A stretch of 64,000 nt of DNA from an uncultured Collinsella sp. (GCA_902470765.1 CABRHW010000002.1:124001-188000); one strand, 5' to 3'. Numbered from the stretch's first letter, positions 1 to 8,020 are shown. The notes: a model not told the origin generated them from the sequence alone. A program made the numbers and translations.

Positions 1-106
1 CGACAACGACCTTGTTCTCGGCGGGCAGAGCACGCAGGACAACGCCCTGCTTGCCGCGATCCTTACCAGAGAGAACCTGGACCTTATCGCCCTTCTTGAT
101 ATACAT
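1..106 (-). CDS. rplX: 50S ribosomal protein L24 (partial, N-terminus only)
   Basis: This is the first 35 codons of L24, an early-assembly large-subunit protein; the rest lies beyond the left edge. The translation begins MYIKKGDKVQVLSGKDRGKQ, the KOW-type start typical of L24. An AGGGGAG ribosome binding site lies just upstream of the ATG. It follows rplN by 13 bp, the usual order rplN-rplX at the S10/spc junction, so it belongs to the same minus-strand operon. It is too short here for any comment on full length. Confidence 0.93.
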   Translation of the reverse strand, partial: MYIKKGDKVQVLSGKDRGKQGVVLRALPAENKVVV

Positions 107-119
107 ATATCTCCCCTAA

Positions 120-488
120 CTACAGGGTCTCGGGAGCGAGCGAGACGATCTTCATGTACTTCTTGTCACGAAGCTCGCGAGCGACGGGCCCGAAGATACG
201 GGTGCCGACGGGCGAACCATCGTTGTTGATGACAACGCAGGCGTTCTCATCAAAGCGAATGTAGGAGCCATCCTTGCGGCGGATCTCCTTAACGGTGCGA
301 ACGACGACGCAACGGACAACGTCCTTCTTCTTGACGTTGGCGCCAGGGGTAGCCTCCTGGACAGCACCGATGAACACATCGCCGATGCCTGCATAACGAC
401 GCTTGGAACCGCCAAGCACCTTGATGCAGCGAATCTTGCGAGCGCCGGAGTTGTCGGCGACGTTCAGCATGGTTTGCATCTGAATCAT
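120..488 (-). CDS. rplN: 50S ribosomal protein L14
   Basis: L14 (122 aa, the normal length) binds 23S rRNA at the subunit interface. The start MIQMQTMLNVADNSGARKI and the internal GSKRRYAGIGDV stretch are diagnostic of the family. A strong GGAGGAA site precedes the ATG. It is separated from rpsQ by 118 bp, longer than the other gaps in this operon; that gap contains no gene and only a small gtatgc/gcatac inverted repeat. Transcribed with the S10 operon genes. Confidence 0.98.
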   Translation of the reverse strand: MIQMQTMLNVADNSGARKIRCIKVLGGSKRRYAGIGDVFIGAVQEATPGANVKKKDVVRCVVVRTVKEIRRKDGSYIRFDENACVVINNDGSPVGTRIFGPVARELRDKKYMKIVSLAPETL

Positions 489-606
489 GGTAGATGTTCC
501 TCCGAACTAAGAACCGAAGAGAGGTGCGCAGCCTTTATACGGCCCGTGGTATGCAAGCCAGGCATACGCACATCTTCGGAAACGTACAAGTCGTAAGAGC
601 GACTGC

Positions 607-867
607 TTATTTAGCGCGCTCGACGACCTCGATGAGGCGCCAACGCTTCATCTTGGACATAGGACGGGTCTCCATAACGCGGACGGTATCGCCCACGCCA
701 GCCGTGCACTCCTCGTCGTGAGCGTGCAGCTTCTTGGAGCTGGTCATCATCTTGCCGTACTTGGGGTGACGCTTGCGCTCGGTGATGGTGACAACAATGG
801 TCTTGGCACCGGAGACGGAGGTAACGACACCCGTACGGACCTTACGCGAGTTACGCGAATCAGTCAT
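607..867 (-). CDS. rpsQ: 30S ribosomal protein S17
   Basis: S17 (86 aa) is a primary binder of 16S rRNA 5' domain with an OB fold. The motif KTIVVTITERKRHPKYGK near residues 24-41 is characteristic. Gene order rpmC-rpsQ-rplN is the universal bacterial one, with 16 bp between rpmC and rpsQ. Nothing unusual in length or composition. Confidence 0.98.
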   Translation of the reverse strand: MTDSRNSRKVRTGVVTSVSGAKTIVVTITERKRHPKYGKMMTSSKKLHAHDEECTAGVGDTVRVMETRPMSKMKRWRLIEVVERAK

Positions 868-883
868 GTTCTCTCCTTAGGTC

Positions 884-1099
884 CTACTCGGCGACAGCGG
901 ACTTCTCCGCTGCGATCTCGCGGGCGCGCTGCTCCGTGAGGACGCGAGCGATGTCCTTCTTCACGGTGTTGACGCGAGCGGTGTTGTCCAGCTGGCTGGT
1001 GGCCATCTGGAAACGAAGGTTAAAGAGCTCGGCGCGCATTTCCTTCAGCTTCTCAACGAGCTGAGCGTCCGAGAGCTCACGAATCTCTGCGGGCTTCAT
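884..1099 (-). CDS. rpmC: 50S ribosomal protein L29
   Basis: L29 (71 aa) sits near the peptide exit tunnel and helps dock signal recognition particle and trigger factor. The sequence begins MKPAEIRELSDAQLVEKL and carries the conserved ELFNLRFQMATSQL core. Its ATG overlaps the end of rplP by one base, indicating translational coupling. The C-terminus is slightly longer and Ala/Glu-rich compared with the 60-65 aa of many homologues. Confidence 0.97.
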   Translation of the reverse strand: MKPAEIRELSDAQLVEKLKEMRAELFNLRFQMATSQLDNTARVNTVKKDIARVLTEQRAREIAAEKSAVAE

Positions 1100-1602
1100 T
1101 AGTTCTCCTCCTTGGCGGCGGCGGCGTCCTCAGCAGCCCACTTGGCCTCGAGAGCGGCCTCCTCAGCCATCTCCTTCTCGATGCGCTGCTCAGCGTTCTT
1201 AGCAGCAACAATCTTGGTCTTGATGGGAAGCTTGTGCTGTGCAAGACGCAGAGCCTCGCGAGCGACCTCCTCGGGCACGCCCTTGACCTCGAACATGATG
1301 CGGCCGGGCTTGACGACGGCCACCCACTCCTCGGGGTTACCCTTACCAGAACCCATGCGAGTCTCGGCAGGCTTCTTGGTGATGGGCTTATCAGGGAAGA
1401 TCGTGATGTAGACACGACCGCCACGCTTCATGTAGCGGGTCATGGCAATACGAGCGGCCTCAATCTGACGGTTGGTGATCCAATGGGCCTCGAGAGCCTG
1501 GATACCAAACTCGCCGAAATGCAGCTCGGTATTACCCTTGGCCTGGCCCTTCATGGAGCCACGCTGCACCTTGCGGTGAAGAATACGCTTAGGGGCAAGC
1601 AC
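1099..1602 (-). CDS. rplP: 50S ribosomal protein L16 with charged C-terminal tail
   Basis: L16 organises the A-site region of 23S rRNA. The N-terminal part (MLAPKRILHRKVQRG, then FGEFGIQALEAHWITNRQIE) is standard. The protein is 167 aa, about 25-30 residues longer than the usual 135-145, because of a Glu/Ala/Lys-rich tail after about residue 138 that looks helical. The start codon is GTG at 1600-1602 and overlaps the TAG stop of rpsC by one base (TAGTG), so the two genes are probably translationally coupled. The extended tail is seen directly; its role is unknown. Confidence 0.97.
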   Translation of the reverse strand: MLAPKRILHRKVQRGSMKGQAKGNTELHFGEFGIQALEAHWITNRQIEAARIAMTRYMKRGGRVYITIFPDKPITKKPAETRMGSGKGNPEEWVAVVKPGRIMFEVKGVPEEVAREALRLAQHKLPIKTKIVAAKNAEQRIEKEMAEEAALEAKWAAEDAAAAKEEN

Positions 1603-2312
1603 TACTGACCCCTCCTCTCGGAGTTACGACGACGAGGACGGGAAGAGCCCTCGAGTGCAGGGTTGGGAACAGGCTGGCCCGGGAGCTTCTCGCCCAGGTA
1701 GATCCAGACCTTCACGCCGCAAGCGCCCATGGTGGTGCTGGCGACGGCCGTGCCGTAGTCGATCTTGGCACGGAGGGTGTGCAGAGGCACGCGACCCTCG
1801 CGGTACCACTCACGACGGCCCATCTCGGCACCGCCGAGACGACCGGAGCACTGGATACGGATGCCCTTAGCGCCGGCCTTGCGGGCAGACTGGACAGCCT
1901 TGCGCATAGCGCGACGGAAGGCAACGCGGCCCTCGAGCTGCTCGGCGATAGACTGAGCAACGAGGTTGGCGTCGAGCTCGGGGCGCTTGATCTCGACAAC
2001 GTCGACGGAGAGCTGGCCCTTGGAGACGCCAGCGACCTTCTCGAGCTCGGTGCGGAGGGTATCGATCTCGGCACCCTTCTTACCGATGACAACGCCGGGG
2101 CGAGCGGTGAGGATGATGACCTTCACCTTGTCGCCAGCGCGCTCGATCTCGACGCGGGAGACAGCTGCGCGGGAAAGACGCTTCTCGAGGTACTTGCGGA
2201 TCTCGAGATCGTTACCGAGGGTCTTAGCGTAATCCTTCTCTGCGAACCAGCGGGAGCGCCAGTTCTCGGTGATGCCAAGACGGAAGCCGGTGGGGTAGAC
2301 TTTCTGACCCAT
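1602..2312 (-). CDS. rpsC: 30S ribosomal protein S3
   Basis: S3 (236 aa) lines the mRNA entry channel and forms part of the ribosomal helicase. The N-terminus MGQKVYPTGFRLGITENW, the KH-domain GxxG-like segment VVIGKKGAEIDTL, and the C-terminal GTAVASTTMGACGVKVWIY region are all family hallmarks. It ends in an Arg-rich tail. It lies 6 bp downstream of rplV and overlaps rplP by one base, as expected inside the S10 operon. Confidence 0.98.
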   Translation of the reverse strand: MGQKVYPTGFRLGITENWRSRWFAEKDYAKTLGNDLEIRKYLEKRLSRAAVSRVEIERAGDKVKVIILTARPGVVIGKKGAEIDTLRTELEKVAGVSKGQLSVDVVEIKRPELDANLVAQSIAEQLEGRVAFRRAMRKAVQSARKAGAKGIRIQCSGRLGGAEMGRREWYREGRVPLHTLRAKIDYGTAVASTTMGACGVKVWIYLGEKLPGQPVPNPALEGSSRPRRRNSERRGQ

Positions 2313-2318
2313 ACAGCT

Positions 2319-2690
2319 TTACGCCTCCTTTCGAGGAGCAACGACGACGGTGATGTGGGAAGTACGCTTCAGAATGCGAGAAGCGGAACCCTTGGCGCGG
2401 GGACGGATGCGCTTAAGCGTCGGACCCTCGTCAACATAGGCAGCGGCGACAACCAGGTTGTCGGCACGCAGACCGTTGTTGTTCTCGGCGTTCGCAACGG
2501 CGGAACGGAGAACCTTCTCGACATCCACGGCGACGGCGCGGTCGCAGAAGTGGAGGATGTCGAAGGCCTGAGCGACAGGCTTGCGGCGGATCAGATCGAC
2601 CACCAGGCGGGCCTTGCTGGGGGAAACACGCACGTACTTAGCGACGGCGCGAACCTCGGTGGCCTCAGTTTCAATAGACTTAGTTGCCAT
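2319..2690 (-). CDS. rplV: 50S ribosomal protein L22
   Basis: L22 (123 aa) contributes a beta-hairpin to the exit tunnel wall. The core AVAKYVRVSPSKARLVVDLI and the C-terminal hairpin region GPTLKRIRPRAKGSASRI are clear. It has a slightly extended N-terminus (MATKSIETEATEVR). Gene order rpsS-rplV-rpsC is canonical. Confidence 0.98.
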   Translation of the reverse strand: MATKSIETEATEVRAVAKYVRVSPSKARLVVDLIRRKPVAQAFDILHFCDRAVAVDVEKVLRSAVANAENNNGLRADNLVVAAAYVDEGPTLKRIRPRAKGSASRILKRTSHITVVVAPRKEA

Positions 2691-2704
2691 TTACGGTTAA
2701 CCCC

Positions 2705-2965
2705 CTATTTGGCCTTGTGGCCACGGAACGTACGAGTCGGCGCGAACTCGCCGAGCTTGTGACCAACCATGGACTCGGTAACATACACGGGCACATGCTT
2801 GCGGCCGTCGTGGACGGCGATGGTGTGACCAACCATCTCGGGGAAGATGGTGGACGCGCGGGACCAGGTCTTCACGACGTCCTTCTTGCCAGCCTCGTTC
2901 ATCGCGGTGATACGCGAGAGAAGGCGAGTCTCCACGAACGGGCCCTTTTTGAGACTTCTGCTCAT
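2705..2965 (-). CDS. rpsS: 30S ribosomal protein S19
   Basis: S19 (86 aa) is in the 30S head, contacts S13 and forms bridges to the 50S subunit. The sequence starts MSRSLKKGPFVETRLL and includes TWSRASTIFPEMVGHTIAV and the GHKLGEFAPTRTFRGH ending, all strongly conserved. It lies between rplB and rplV with short spacers (32 and 14 bp). Confidence 0.98.
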   Translation of the reverse strand: MSRSLKKGPFVETRLLSRITAMNEAGKKDVVKTWSRASTIFPEMVGHTIAVHDGRKHVPVYVTESMVGHKLGEFAPTRTFRGHKAK

Positions 2966-2997
2966 AAGTGCTTTCTCCTAAAACTCGGTATCCGAAA

Positions 2998-3828
2998 TTA
3001 CTTCTTACGGCGACGAATGATGTGCTGGTTCGAGACCTTCTTCTTCTTGCGCGTACGAAGGCCCTTCGTCGGCTTACCCCAGGGGGTAACAGAGGGACGA
3101 CCAGAGGTGTGGTTCTTGCCCTCGCCACCGCCGTGCGGGTGGTCGACAGGGTTCATGACGGTACCGCGGACGGTCGGGCGCACGTTCATGTGACGCTTAC
3201 GGCCGGCCTTGCCGATGACGATGTTGGCGTGATCGGCGTTGCCGACCTCACCGACGGTGGCGCGGCAGGTAACGAGGATGCGGCGCATCTCGGAGGAAGG
3301 CATACGGACGATAGCGTACTTGCCCTCCTTACCCATCAGCTGGCAGGAGTTACCGGCGGAACGAGCGATAGCGGCGCCCTTACCCGGCTGGAACTCGACA
3401 GCGTGGATGAGCGTACCGACGGGGATGTCGGCGAGGGGCAGAGCGTTGCCCGGCTTGATGTCGGCGTCAGAACCGGACATGATGGTCTGACCGACCTCGA
3501 GGCCCTTGGGGGCCAGGATGTAGCGCTTCTCACCGTCAGCGTAGTGCAGCAGAGCGATGCGAGCGGAACGGTTCGGATCGTACTCGATCGTGGCAACCTT
3601 GGCGGGCACGCCGTCCTTGTTGCGCTTGAAGTCGATCACGCGGTAACGACGCTTCACGCCGCCGCCCTGGTGGCGGGTGGTGATGCGGCCGTTGTTGTTA
3701 CGACCGGCCTTCTTGGGCAGGGGCTCGAGAAGAGACTTCTCGGGCTTGGTGCAGGTGATCTCAGAGAAATCGGAGATCGTCTGCCAACGCCTACCAGCGG
3801 AGGTCGGCTTAAGGTGCTTTACAGCCAT
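2998..3828 (-). CDS. rplB: 50S ribosomal protein L2
   Basis: L2 (276 aa, normal length) is needed for subunit association and peptidyl transferase structure. The start is placed at the ATG giving MAVKHLKPTSAGRRWQ, preceded by an AAAGGGA site; the open frame continues 25 codons upstream without family similarity. The conserved ARSAGNSCQLMGKEGKYAI and the C-terminal MNPVDHPHGGGEGK segments are present. A 179-bp gap separates it from rplW, which is unusual because rplW and rplB are normally almost contiguous; that gap holds one copy of a recurrent dyad (3911-3930). Confidence 0.98.
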   Translation of the reverse strand: MAVKHLKPTSAGRRWQTISDFSEITCTKPEKSLLEPLPKKAGRNNNGRITTRHQGGGVKRRYRVIDFKRNKDGVPAKVATIEYDPNRSARIALLHYADGEKRYILAPKGLEVGQTIMSGSDADIKPGNALPLADIPVGTLIHAVEFQPGKGAAIARSAGNSCQLMGKEGKYAIVRMPSSEMRRILVTCRATVGEVGNADHANIVIGKAGRKRHMNVRPTVRGTVMNPVDHPHGGGEGKNHTSGRPSVTPWGKPTKGLRTRKKKKVSNQHIIRRRKK

Positions 3829-3910
3829 TACAATCCCTTTCAATAGGAATCCGTTAGCCATCGCAGACAGGGATTCGAGGTTCTGCCTCGGGTGCGATGA
3901 CACCGGACGT

Positions 3911-3930
3911 ATACACGGTTCCGGGCGTGT
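3911..3930. promoter_or_regulatory. recurrent 20-bp dyad upstream of rplB
   Basis: The plus-strand sequence matches 18 of 20 positions of a dyad (consensus atacacggtgccgggcgtat) also found upstream of rplC, rpsL and the tRNA-tuf operon. The outer hexamers are inverted repeats. Here it lies about 85 bp upstream of the rplB start within the atypical rplW-rplB gap. I see no convincing promoter immediately next to this copy. The gap also contains a gcctccc/gggaggc hairpin around 3963-3981. Function as a regulator site is inferred from recurrence only. Confidence 0.5.
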
Positions 3931-4007
3931 CCATTTTATACGCCCAAAACCTTGAGCTCCCGCCTCCCCTATTTGGGAGGCATGAGCTCACTCAACAGCA
4001 GCGAGTC

Positions 4008-4295
4008 TTAGGCCTGGTTGCCAAAGACCTCGATGGTGTCGCCCTCGGCCAGCGTGACGATGGCCTTCTTCCAAGAACGGGTCTTGCCGGCGACATAGCG
4101 CACGCGCTTGGTCTTGGGCTTGACCGTCAGGGTGTTCACGCGAACGACCTTGACGCCGAAGATCTCCTCGACAGCGTCCTTGATCTGATACTTGTTAGCA
4201 TCCTTGGCGACCTCGAACGTGTACTTGTTCAGCTCCATGCCGGAGAAGGAACGCTCGGACACGATCGGACGGATGATGATCTCGTGGGCGGTCAT
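4008..4295 (-). CDS. rplW: 50S ribosomal protein L23
   Basis: L23 (95 aa) is the docking site for trigger factor and SRP at the tunnel exit. The start MTAHEIIIRPIVSERSF and the RVNTLTVKPKTKRVRY segment identify the family. Its ATG directly abuts the rplD stop codon. The downstream gap to rplB is long for an S10 operon (179 bp). Confidence 0.98.
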   Translation of the reverse strand: MTAHEIIIRPIVSERSFSGMELNKYTFEVAKDANKYQIKDAVEEIFGVKVVRVNTLTVKPKTKRVRYVAGKTRSWKKAIVTLAEGDTIEVFGNQA

Positions 4296-4922
4296 TTATG
4301 CAAGCACCTCCCCGAAGTGAGCGGCGATGTCAGCAGGCATCAGCACAGCGTTGTTGTTGACGAGATCGTAGGTGTTGGCCTCGTCGGCAGTGATGATGAA
4401 CGTCTTGGGAATGTTGCGGAACGACAGGTAGGCGTTGACGTCCTCATCGCGAACGATGATGGTCAGACGCTTGCCCTCAAGGCCGAGAGCCTTGAGCATG
4501 GCGACGGCAGCCTTGGTGGAAGGCTTCTCGAAGCCGTAGTCGTCGACGAGCACGAGCTCGCCATCGGCCAGCTTGGCGGACAGCGCGGAGCGCATAGCCA
4601 GCTTGACCTCCTTGTTGTTCATACGCTTAGCGTAGGAACGGGGCTTGGGGGCGAAGACAACGCCACCGTGACGCCACTGGGCAGCACGGATGGAACCCTG
4701 GCGGGCACGGCCGGTGCCCTTCTGACGCCAAGGCTTCTTGCCGCCACCGGAAACCTCAGAGCGGCCCTTAGCGGACTGGGTGCCCTGACGCCAAGAGGCC
4801 ATCTGGCACTTGACGATGTGGTGCATAACGTGGATGTTCGGCTCGATGCCGTACACCTCAGCGGCGAGCTCGGCCTCGGCGACCTTCTTGCCCTCGCTGT
4901 TCTTTACTTCAAACTTTGCCAT
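4296..4922 (-). CDS. rplD: 50S ribosomal protein L4
   Basis: L4 (208 aa) has an extended loop that lines the exit tunnel; in E. coli it also represses the S10 operon. The loop segment KKPWRQKGTGRARQGSIRA and the preceding HHIVKCQMASWRQGTQSAK are unmistakable. It is immediately followed by rplW without spacer and lies 46 bp after rplC. No E. coli-type S10 leader is evident upstream, so L4-mediated control cannot be claimed here. Confidence 0.98.
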   Translation of the reverse strand: MAKFEVKNSEGKKVAEAELAAEVYGIEPNIHVMHHIVKCQMASWRQGTQSAKGRSEVSGGGKKPWRQKGTGRARQGSIRAAQWRHGGVVFAPKPRSYAKRMNNKEVKLAMRSALSAKLADGELVLVDDYGFEKPSTKAAVAMLKALGLEGKRLTIIVRDEDVNAYLSFRNIPKTFIITADEANTYDLVNNNAVLMPADIAAHFGEVLA

Positions 4923-4968
4923 TTAAGTGTTCTCCTTGGTATGACGCTGGGCTAAATGGGCTGGGCCC

Positions 4969-5580
4969 TTAGGCCATACGGATGGCGACGAGACCATTCT
5001 TGGCACCCGGGACAGCGCCCTTGACCAAGATGAGGTTCTGCTCGGCATCGATGCGGACAACGGAAAGGTTCTTGACGGTAACGCGCTCGTTACCCATGTG
5101 ACCGGCCATCTTGACGCCCTTGAGGACGCGCGCAGGATAGGCGCACTGACCGATAGAACCGGGGTGACGCTGGAAGTGAGAACCATGCGTCATAGGACCG
5201 CGGCGCTGACCCCAGCGCTTGATGCGACCCTGGAAGCCCTTACCCTTGGAGGTACCGATGACGTCGACCTTCTCGACATCAGCGAAATCAGCGACGGTGA
5301 CGACCTCGCCGACCTTGTGCTCCTCGCCGTTCTCGACGCGGACCTCACGAAGGAAGCGGACAGGCTCGACGCCAGCCTTGGCGAAGTGACCAGCCATGGG
5401 CTTGTTCACGTTCTTGGCCTTGATGTCGCCGAAACCGATCTGGACGGCGTCATAGCCGTCGGTTGCCTGAGTTTTAACCTGCGAGACAGCGCAGGGGCCA
5501 GCCTGGATGACCGTGACGGGAACGACGTTGTCGTCCTCGTCCCAAACCTGGGTCATGCCAATCTTGCGGCCGAGAATCAT
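4969..5580 (-). CDS. rplC: 50S ribosomal protein L3
   Basis: L3 (about 203 aa) is an early assembly protein close to the peptidyl transferase centre. MILGRKIGMTQVWDEDDNVV and the GxxGFQGRIKRWGQ region are family signatures. The ATG at 5578-5580 gives the expected N-terminus; an in-frame TTG three codons upstream (5587-5589) has a slightly better placed GGGA and is an alternative. This is the first gene of the operon: rpsJ, normally upstream of rplC, is instead behind fusA at 19520. A leader of about 270 bp precedes it. Confidence 0.97.
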   Translation of the reverse strand: MILGRKIGMTQVWDEDDNVVPVTVIQAGPCAVSQVKTQATDGYDAVQIGFGDIKAKNVNKPMAGHFAKAGVEPVRFLREVRVENGEEHKVGEVVTVADFADVEKVDVIGTSKGKGFQGRIKRWGQRRGPMTHGSHFQRHPGSIGQCAYPARVLKGVKMAGHMGNERVTVKNLSVVRIDAEQNLILVKGAVPGAKNGLVAIRMA

Positions 5581-5775
5581 GCTGATCAAGATATGATCCC
5601 AACTCTCGCGTGGTCTTGGGACAATGCGTACACCACCGAGCGTACGCCCCTAGAGGACCACTACTTACACGACGTGCTCCCCAGCCTTGTATTTCGCCCG
5701 GACTACCTGACAACCCTATTAAGCAGGCATTTTGTCCAGCCAGAATACTCCCCTGGTTACACACAGCTGTTTAGT

Positions 5776-5795
5776 ATACACGGCTGCGGGCGTAT
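5776..5795. promoter_or_regulatory. recurrent 20-bp dyad upstream of rplC
   Basis: This copy matches 18 of 20 positions of the dyad found also before rplB, rpsL and tRNA-tuf. It lies about 195 bp upstream of the rplC start and about 45 bp downstream (in transcription sense) of the large inverted repeat at 5842-6018. Nearby minus-strand hexamers TAAACA and TATTCT are 20 bp apart, too far for a confident promoter. A degenerate relative with shorter spacing (gtacaccaccgagcgtac) sits at 5628-5645. Confidence 0.5.
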
Positions 5796-5841
5796 CCATC
5801 GAGATTCATATTTCACTCACATTGTTTACGCAGGTAAAGTG

Positions 5842-6018
5842 CGTGGCACGTTCCCAGTGTGCGGCGGAGGGGGCGGGCCTGAGACATATTAAGGTTGCTG
5901 CTCTACAGTCCTGCTCACGACGGAGAGCACATTAAGTGCTCTCCTGTTCGTGCGGAACTCGCGACAACCTTAATATGTCTCAGGCCCGCCCCCTCCGCCG
6001 CACACTGGGAACGCCACG
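5842..6018. repeat. long-armed inverted repeat with conserved 67-nt core, copy 1
   Basis: Arms 5850-5897 and 5965-6012 are a perfect 48-bp inverted repeat, extended outward by five more pairs after a 2-nt bulge. The 67-nt centre (5898-5964) is 61/67 identical to the centre of the element at 23139-23279, whose arms are unrelated in sequence. The centre itself folds around a gagcac/gtgctc helix with a TTAA-type loop. It occupies the gap between the histidine phosphatase gene and rplC, both on the minus strand. It could be a structured RNA, a terminator/insulator, or a small mobile palindrome; the sequence does not decide. Confidence 0.85.
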
Positions 6019-6048
6019 TTGATGTCTGCTAAACCTTGCTCGCTCAGG

Positions 6049-6675
6049 CTAATGACTTTGTTGGGGGTCCACTATTTGCTGGAGGGCGAACTTGCATTGG
6101 GACGGTTCGCCTTCTGCTTGTGGCTTTGCCTCATCGAAATCGAAGATCATGATGGCGCAGTTGGGGAGTTTTGTTGGGAGCTCGAAGCCCTCTGGGGCTG
6201 CGGCCTTGATAAATTGGCGGCTGGCGCTGCCGTGGCTTACTGCTAGAAGGGTTTCGATGCCCTCGGAGCCCATGATATTGGTAAGCGCATCCACCATACG
6301 TTCTTGCAGCGCCTGGCTTCCTTCTCCTCCGAAGGGGACCAGGTCCTCGCCCGGATCCCAGACGTCGGTGGGCAGCGCGCCGTGCGGGCCTTCTTCGAAG
6401 GAGCCGTAGCAGCGCTCGATAATGCCTTCGCAGGGCTCGGCTGCTGCGTCCGGGCCGAGGAGCTCGCATGCGACGAGACTTGCCGTGTCCATGGCTCGGC
6501 CTAAGGGTGATGAGACCACTTTGTCGGGGACGACGCCGTGGGCTTTGAGCCATGCGGCTGCCATCCCGGCTTGCTGACGGCCTAAGTCGGTGAGCGGTGA
6601 ATCGCAGCGGCCCTGGACCAGCTTTTTGACGTTGAACTCCGTCTGACCGTGGCGGAGTAGATACAGCTTCTTCAT
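6049..6675 (-). CDS. histidine phosphatase family protein (phosphoglycerate mutase-like)
   Basis: A 208-aa member of the phosphoglycerate mutase/acid phosphatase superfamily. The phospho-accepting RHG motif is at residues 8-10 (LYLLRHGQTEFN), the acidic proton donor region around residues 84-87, and the second catalytic histidine at 148 (AVSHGSASR). Such proteins dephosphorylate small metabolites; substrate cannot be told from sequence, and it is not a glycolytic mutase by length. It is followed only by the large inverted repeat before rplC, so it ends its own unit, probably with the upstream cation transporter gene 39 bp away. Confidence 0.88.
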   Translation of the reverse strand: MKKLYLLRHGQTEFNVKKLVQGRCDSPLTDLGRQQAGMAAAWLKAHGVVPDKVVSSPLGRAMDTASLVACELLGPDAAAEPCEGIIERCYGSFEEGPHGALPTDVWDPGEDLVPFGGEGSQALQERMVDALTNIMGSEGIETLLAVSHGSASRQFIKAAAPEGFELPTKLPNCAIMIFDFDEAKPQAEGEPSQCKFALQQIVDPQQSH

Positions 6676-6714
6676 GCTCTCCCCTTCTGCATAACCTGCT
6701 TTGCCGGCATAGCC

Positions 6715-7869
6715 TTACTCGTGGGTATGCCCTACGTAGTCTTCGTCGATCGTAATCTTGGCAATCGACTTGGGATATTCCGATTCGACCCGTTGTGTCA
6801 GCGCGTGCTTTACGTCTTCGGCACTCATCTGCAGATCCGAGGGACGCACGCAGTCAAAGATCACGTTGGTGTGCGTAGGACCCGGCACGCAGCGCAGGTC
6901 ATGAATCGAGAGGCGGCTATCGATCTCCTGGGCCATGGCGTGAATGCGCAAGCGCATGCTCGCCAGCTTGGGGTCATCGGTCACGATGGGATCGTAGTGA
7001 AGCGTAACGATCATGCCGTCTTCGTCCCTAAACGACTGCTCGATGTTATCGAGCGTGTCGTGACTTTCCAACGGGCTGTCCTCGGCCGCCATCTCGGCAT
7101 GCGCACTTGCAAACTTCCTGCCCGGGCCGTAGTCGTGAACCATCAAATCGTGAACGCCCAAAACGCCGGGATAGCTCATGATCTTGTCTCGAATGTGCTT
7201 GACCAGCTTAGGATCGGGCGACTGGCCCAAAAGCGGGCTCACCGTATCCTGGATGAGCTCAAAACCGCTCCAGCCAATATAGGCGCCAACGGCAAGGCCG
7301 ACCCATGCGTCAAGATTGATGTGCGTCACCTGCGAAACAATTGCGCACGCCAACACGGCGCCTGTGGCAAGGACATCGTTCTTGGAATCCTGCGCGGTCG
7401 CATGCAGCGTCTCGGACTCAATGCGATCGCCGAGCTTTTGGTTGAGGGCCGCCATCCACAGCTTTACAACCATCGAAAGTGCCAGGACCGCCACCAGGGC
7501 AAGCGAGAACTCGACAGGCTCCGGGTTGACAATACGCTCCACCGAGGACTTCACCAGTTCGATGCCAATAAGCAGCACGAGCGCCGCCACGACCAAACCC
7601 GAGAGATACTCGTAGCGACCGTGGCCGTAAGGATGCTCGGGGTCGGCCGGCTTGCTCGCCAGCTTAAAGCCCAGCACGCTCACGATATTCGAGCTTGCAT
7701 CGGACAGGTTGTTCATGGCGTCCGCCACAATCGAAACCGATCCCGACAGCACGCCAATTACGCCCTTCGCAGCGCATAGTGCCACATTGGCGAGAATACA
7801 CACCACGCCAGTTAACGTGCCCACACGCGCACGGTCGCCCTGCGCACGCTTAACAATCCACTCGACCAT
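6715..7869 (-). CDS. cation diffusion facilitator transporter
   Basis: A 384-aa inner-membrane exporter of the CDF family, which moves Zn2+, Mn2+, Fe2+ or similar ions out by proton exchange. About six membrane helices occupy residues 15-210. Metal-site residues are visible in ADAMNNLSDASSN (about 49-61) and HPYGHGRYE (79-87) and again in the helix near LDAWVGLAVG. The C-terminal cytoplasmic domain (about 220-384) is longer than usual, with two ferredoxin-like stretches including HDLMVHDYGPGRKFASAH. Metal specificity is not predictable. It lies just upstream of the phosphatase on the same strand. Confidence 0.92.
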   Translation of the reverse strand: MVEWIVKRAQGDRARVGTLTGVVCILANVALCAAKGVIGVLSGSVSIVADAMNNLSDASSNIVSVLGFKLASKPADPEHPYGHGRYEYLSGLVVAALVLLIGIELVKSSVERIVNPEPVEFSLALVAVLALSMVVKLWMAALNQKLGDRIESETLHATAQDSKNDVLATGAVLACAIVSQVTHINLDAWVGLAVGAYIGWSGFELIQDTVSPLLGQSPDPKLVKHIRDKIMSYPGVLGVHDLMVHDYGPGRKFASAHAEMAAEDSPLESHDTLDNIEQSFRDEDGMIVTLHYDPIVTDDPKLASMRLRIHAMAQEIDSRLSIHDLRCVPGPTHTNVIFDCVRPSDLQMSAEDVKHALTQRVESEYPKSIAKITIDEDYVGHTHE

Positions 7870-7947
7870 CTACATCCGCCCCCACGGTACTACCTATATA
7901 TCTATTGCTCAAACGGATTGTAGTGTAGCCACTTTGTCCCCCAGATA

Positions 7948-7982
7948 CAAAAAAGGCCGCAACCCACACGGGCCACGGCCTT
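7948..7982 (-). terminator. intrinsic terminator after the PTS EIIC gene
   Basis: On the minus strand an AAGGCCG/CGGCCTT stem is followed by a run of six T residues. It ends transcription of the fab-acc-EIIC operon, 38 bp after the EIIC stop. Confidence 0.8.
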
Positions 7983-8020
7983 GGAATATGGCAAAGGAAT
8001 CGTCCTTGTGTCGCACAGGT

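Noticed and set aside
5589..5850. E. coli-type S10 leader for L4 control upstream of rplC
   Set aside because: The leader has no recognisable equivalent of the E. coli S10 leader hairpins, and rpsJ itself is elsewhere.
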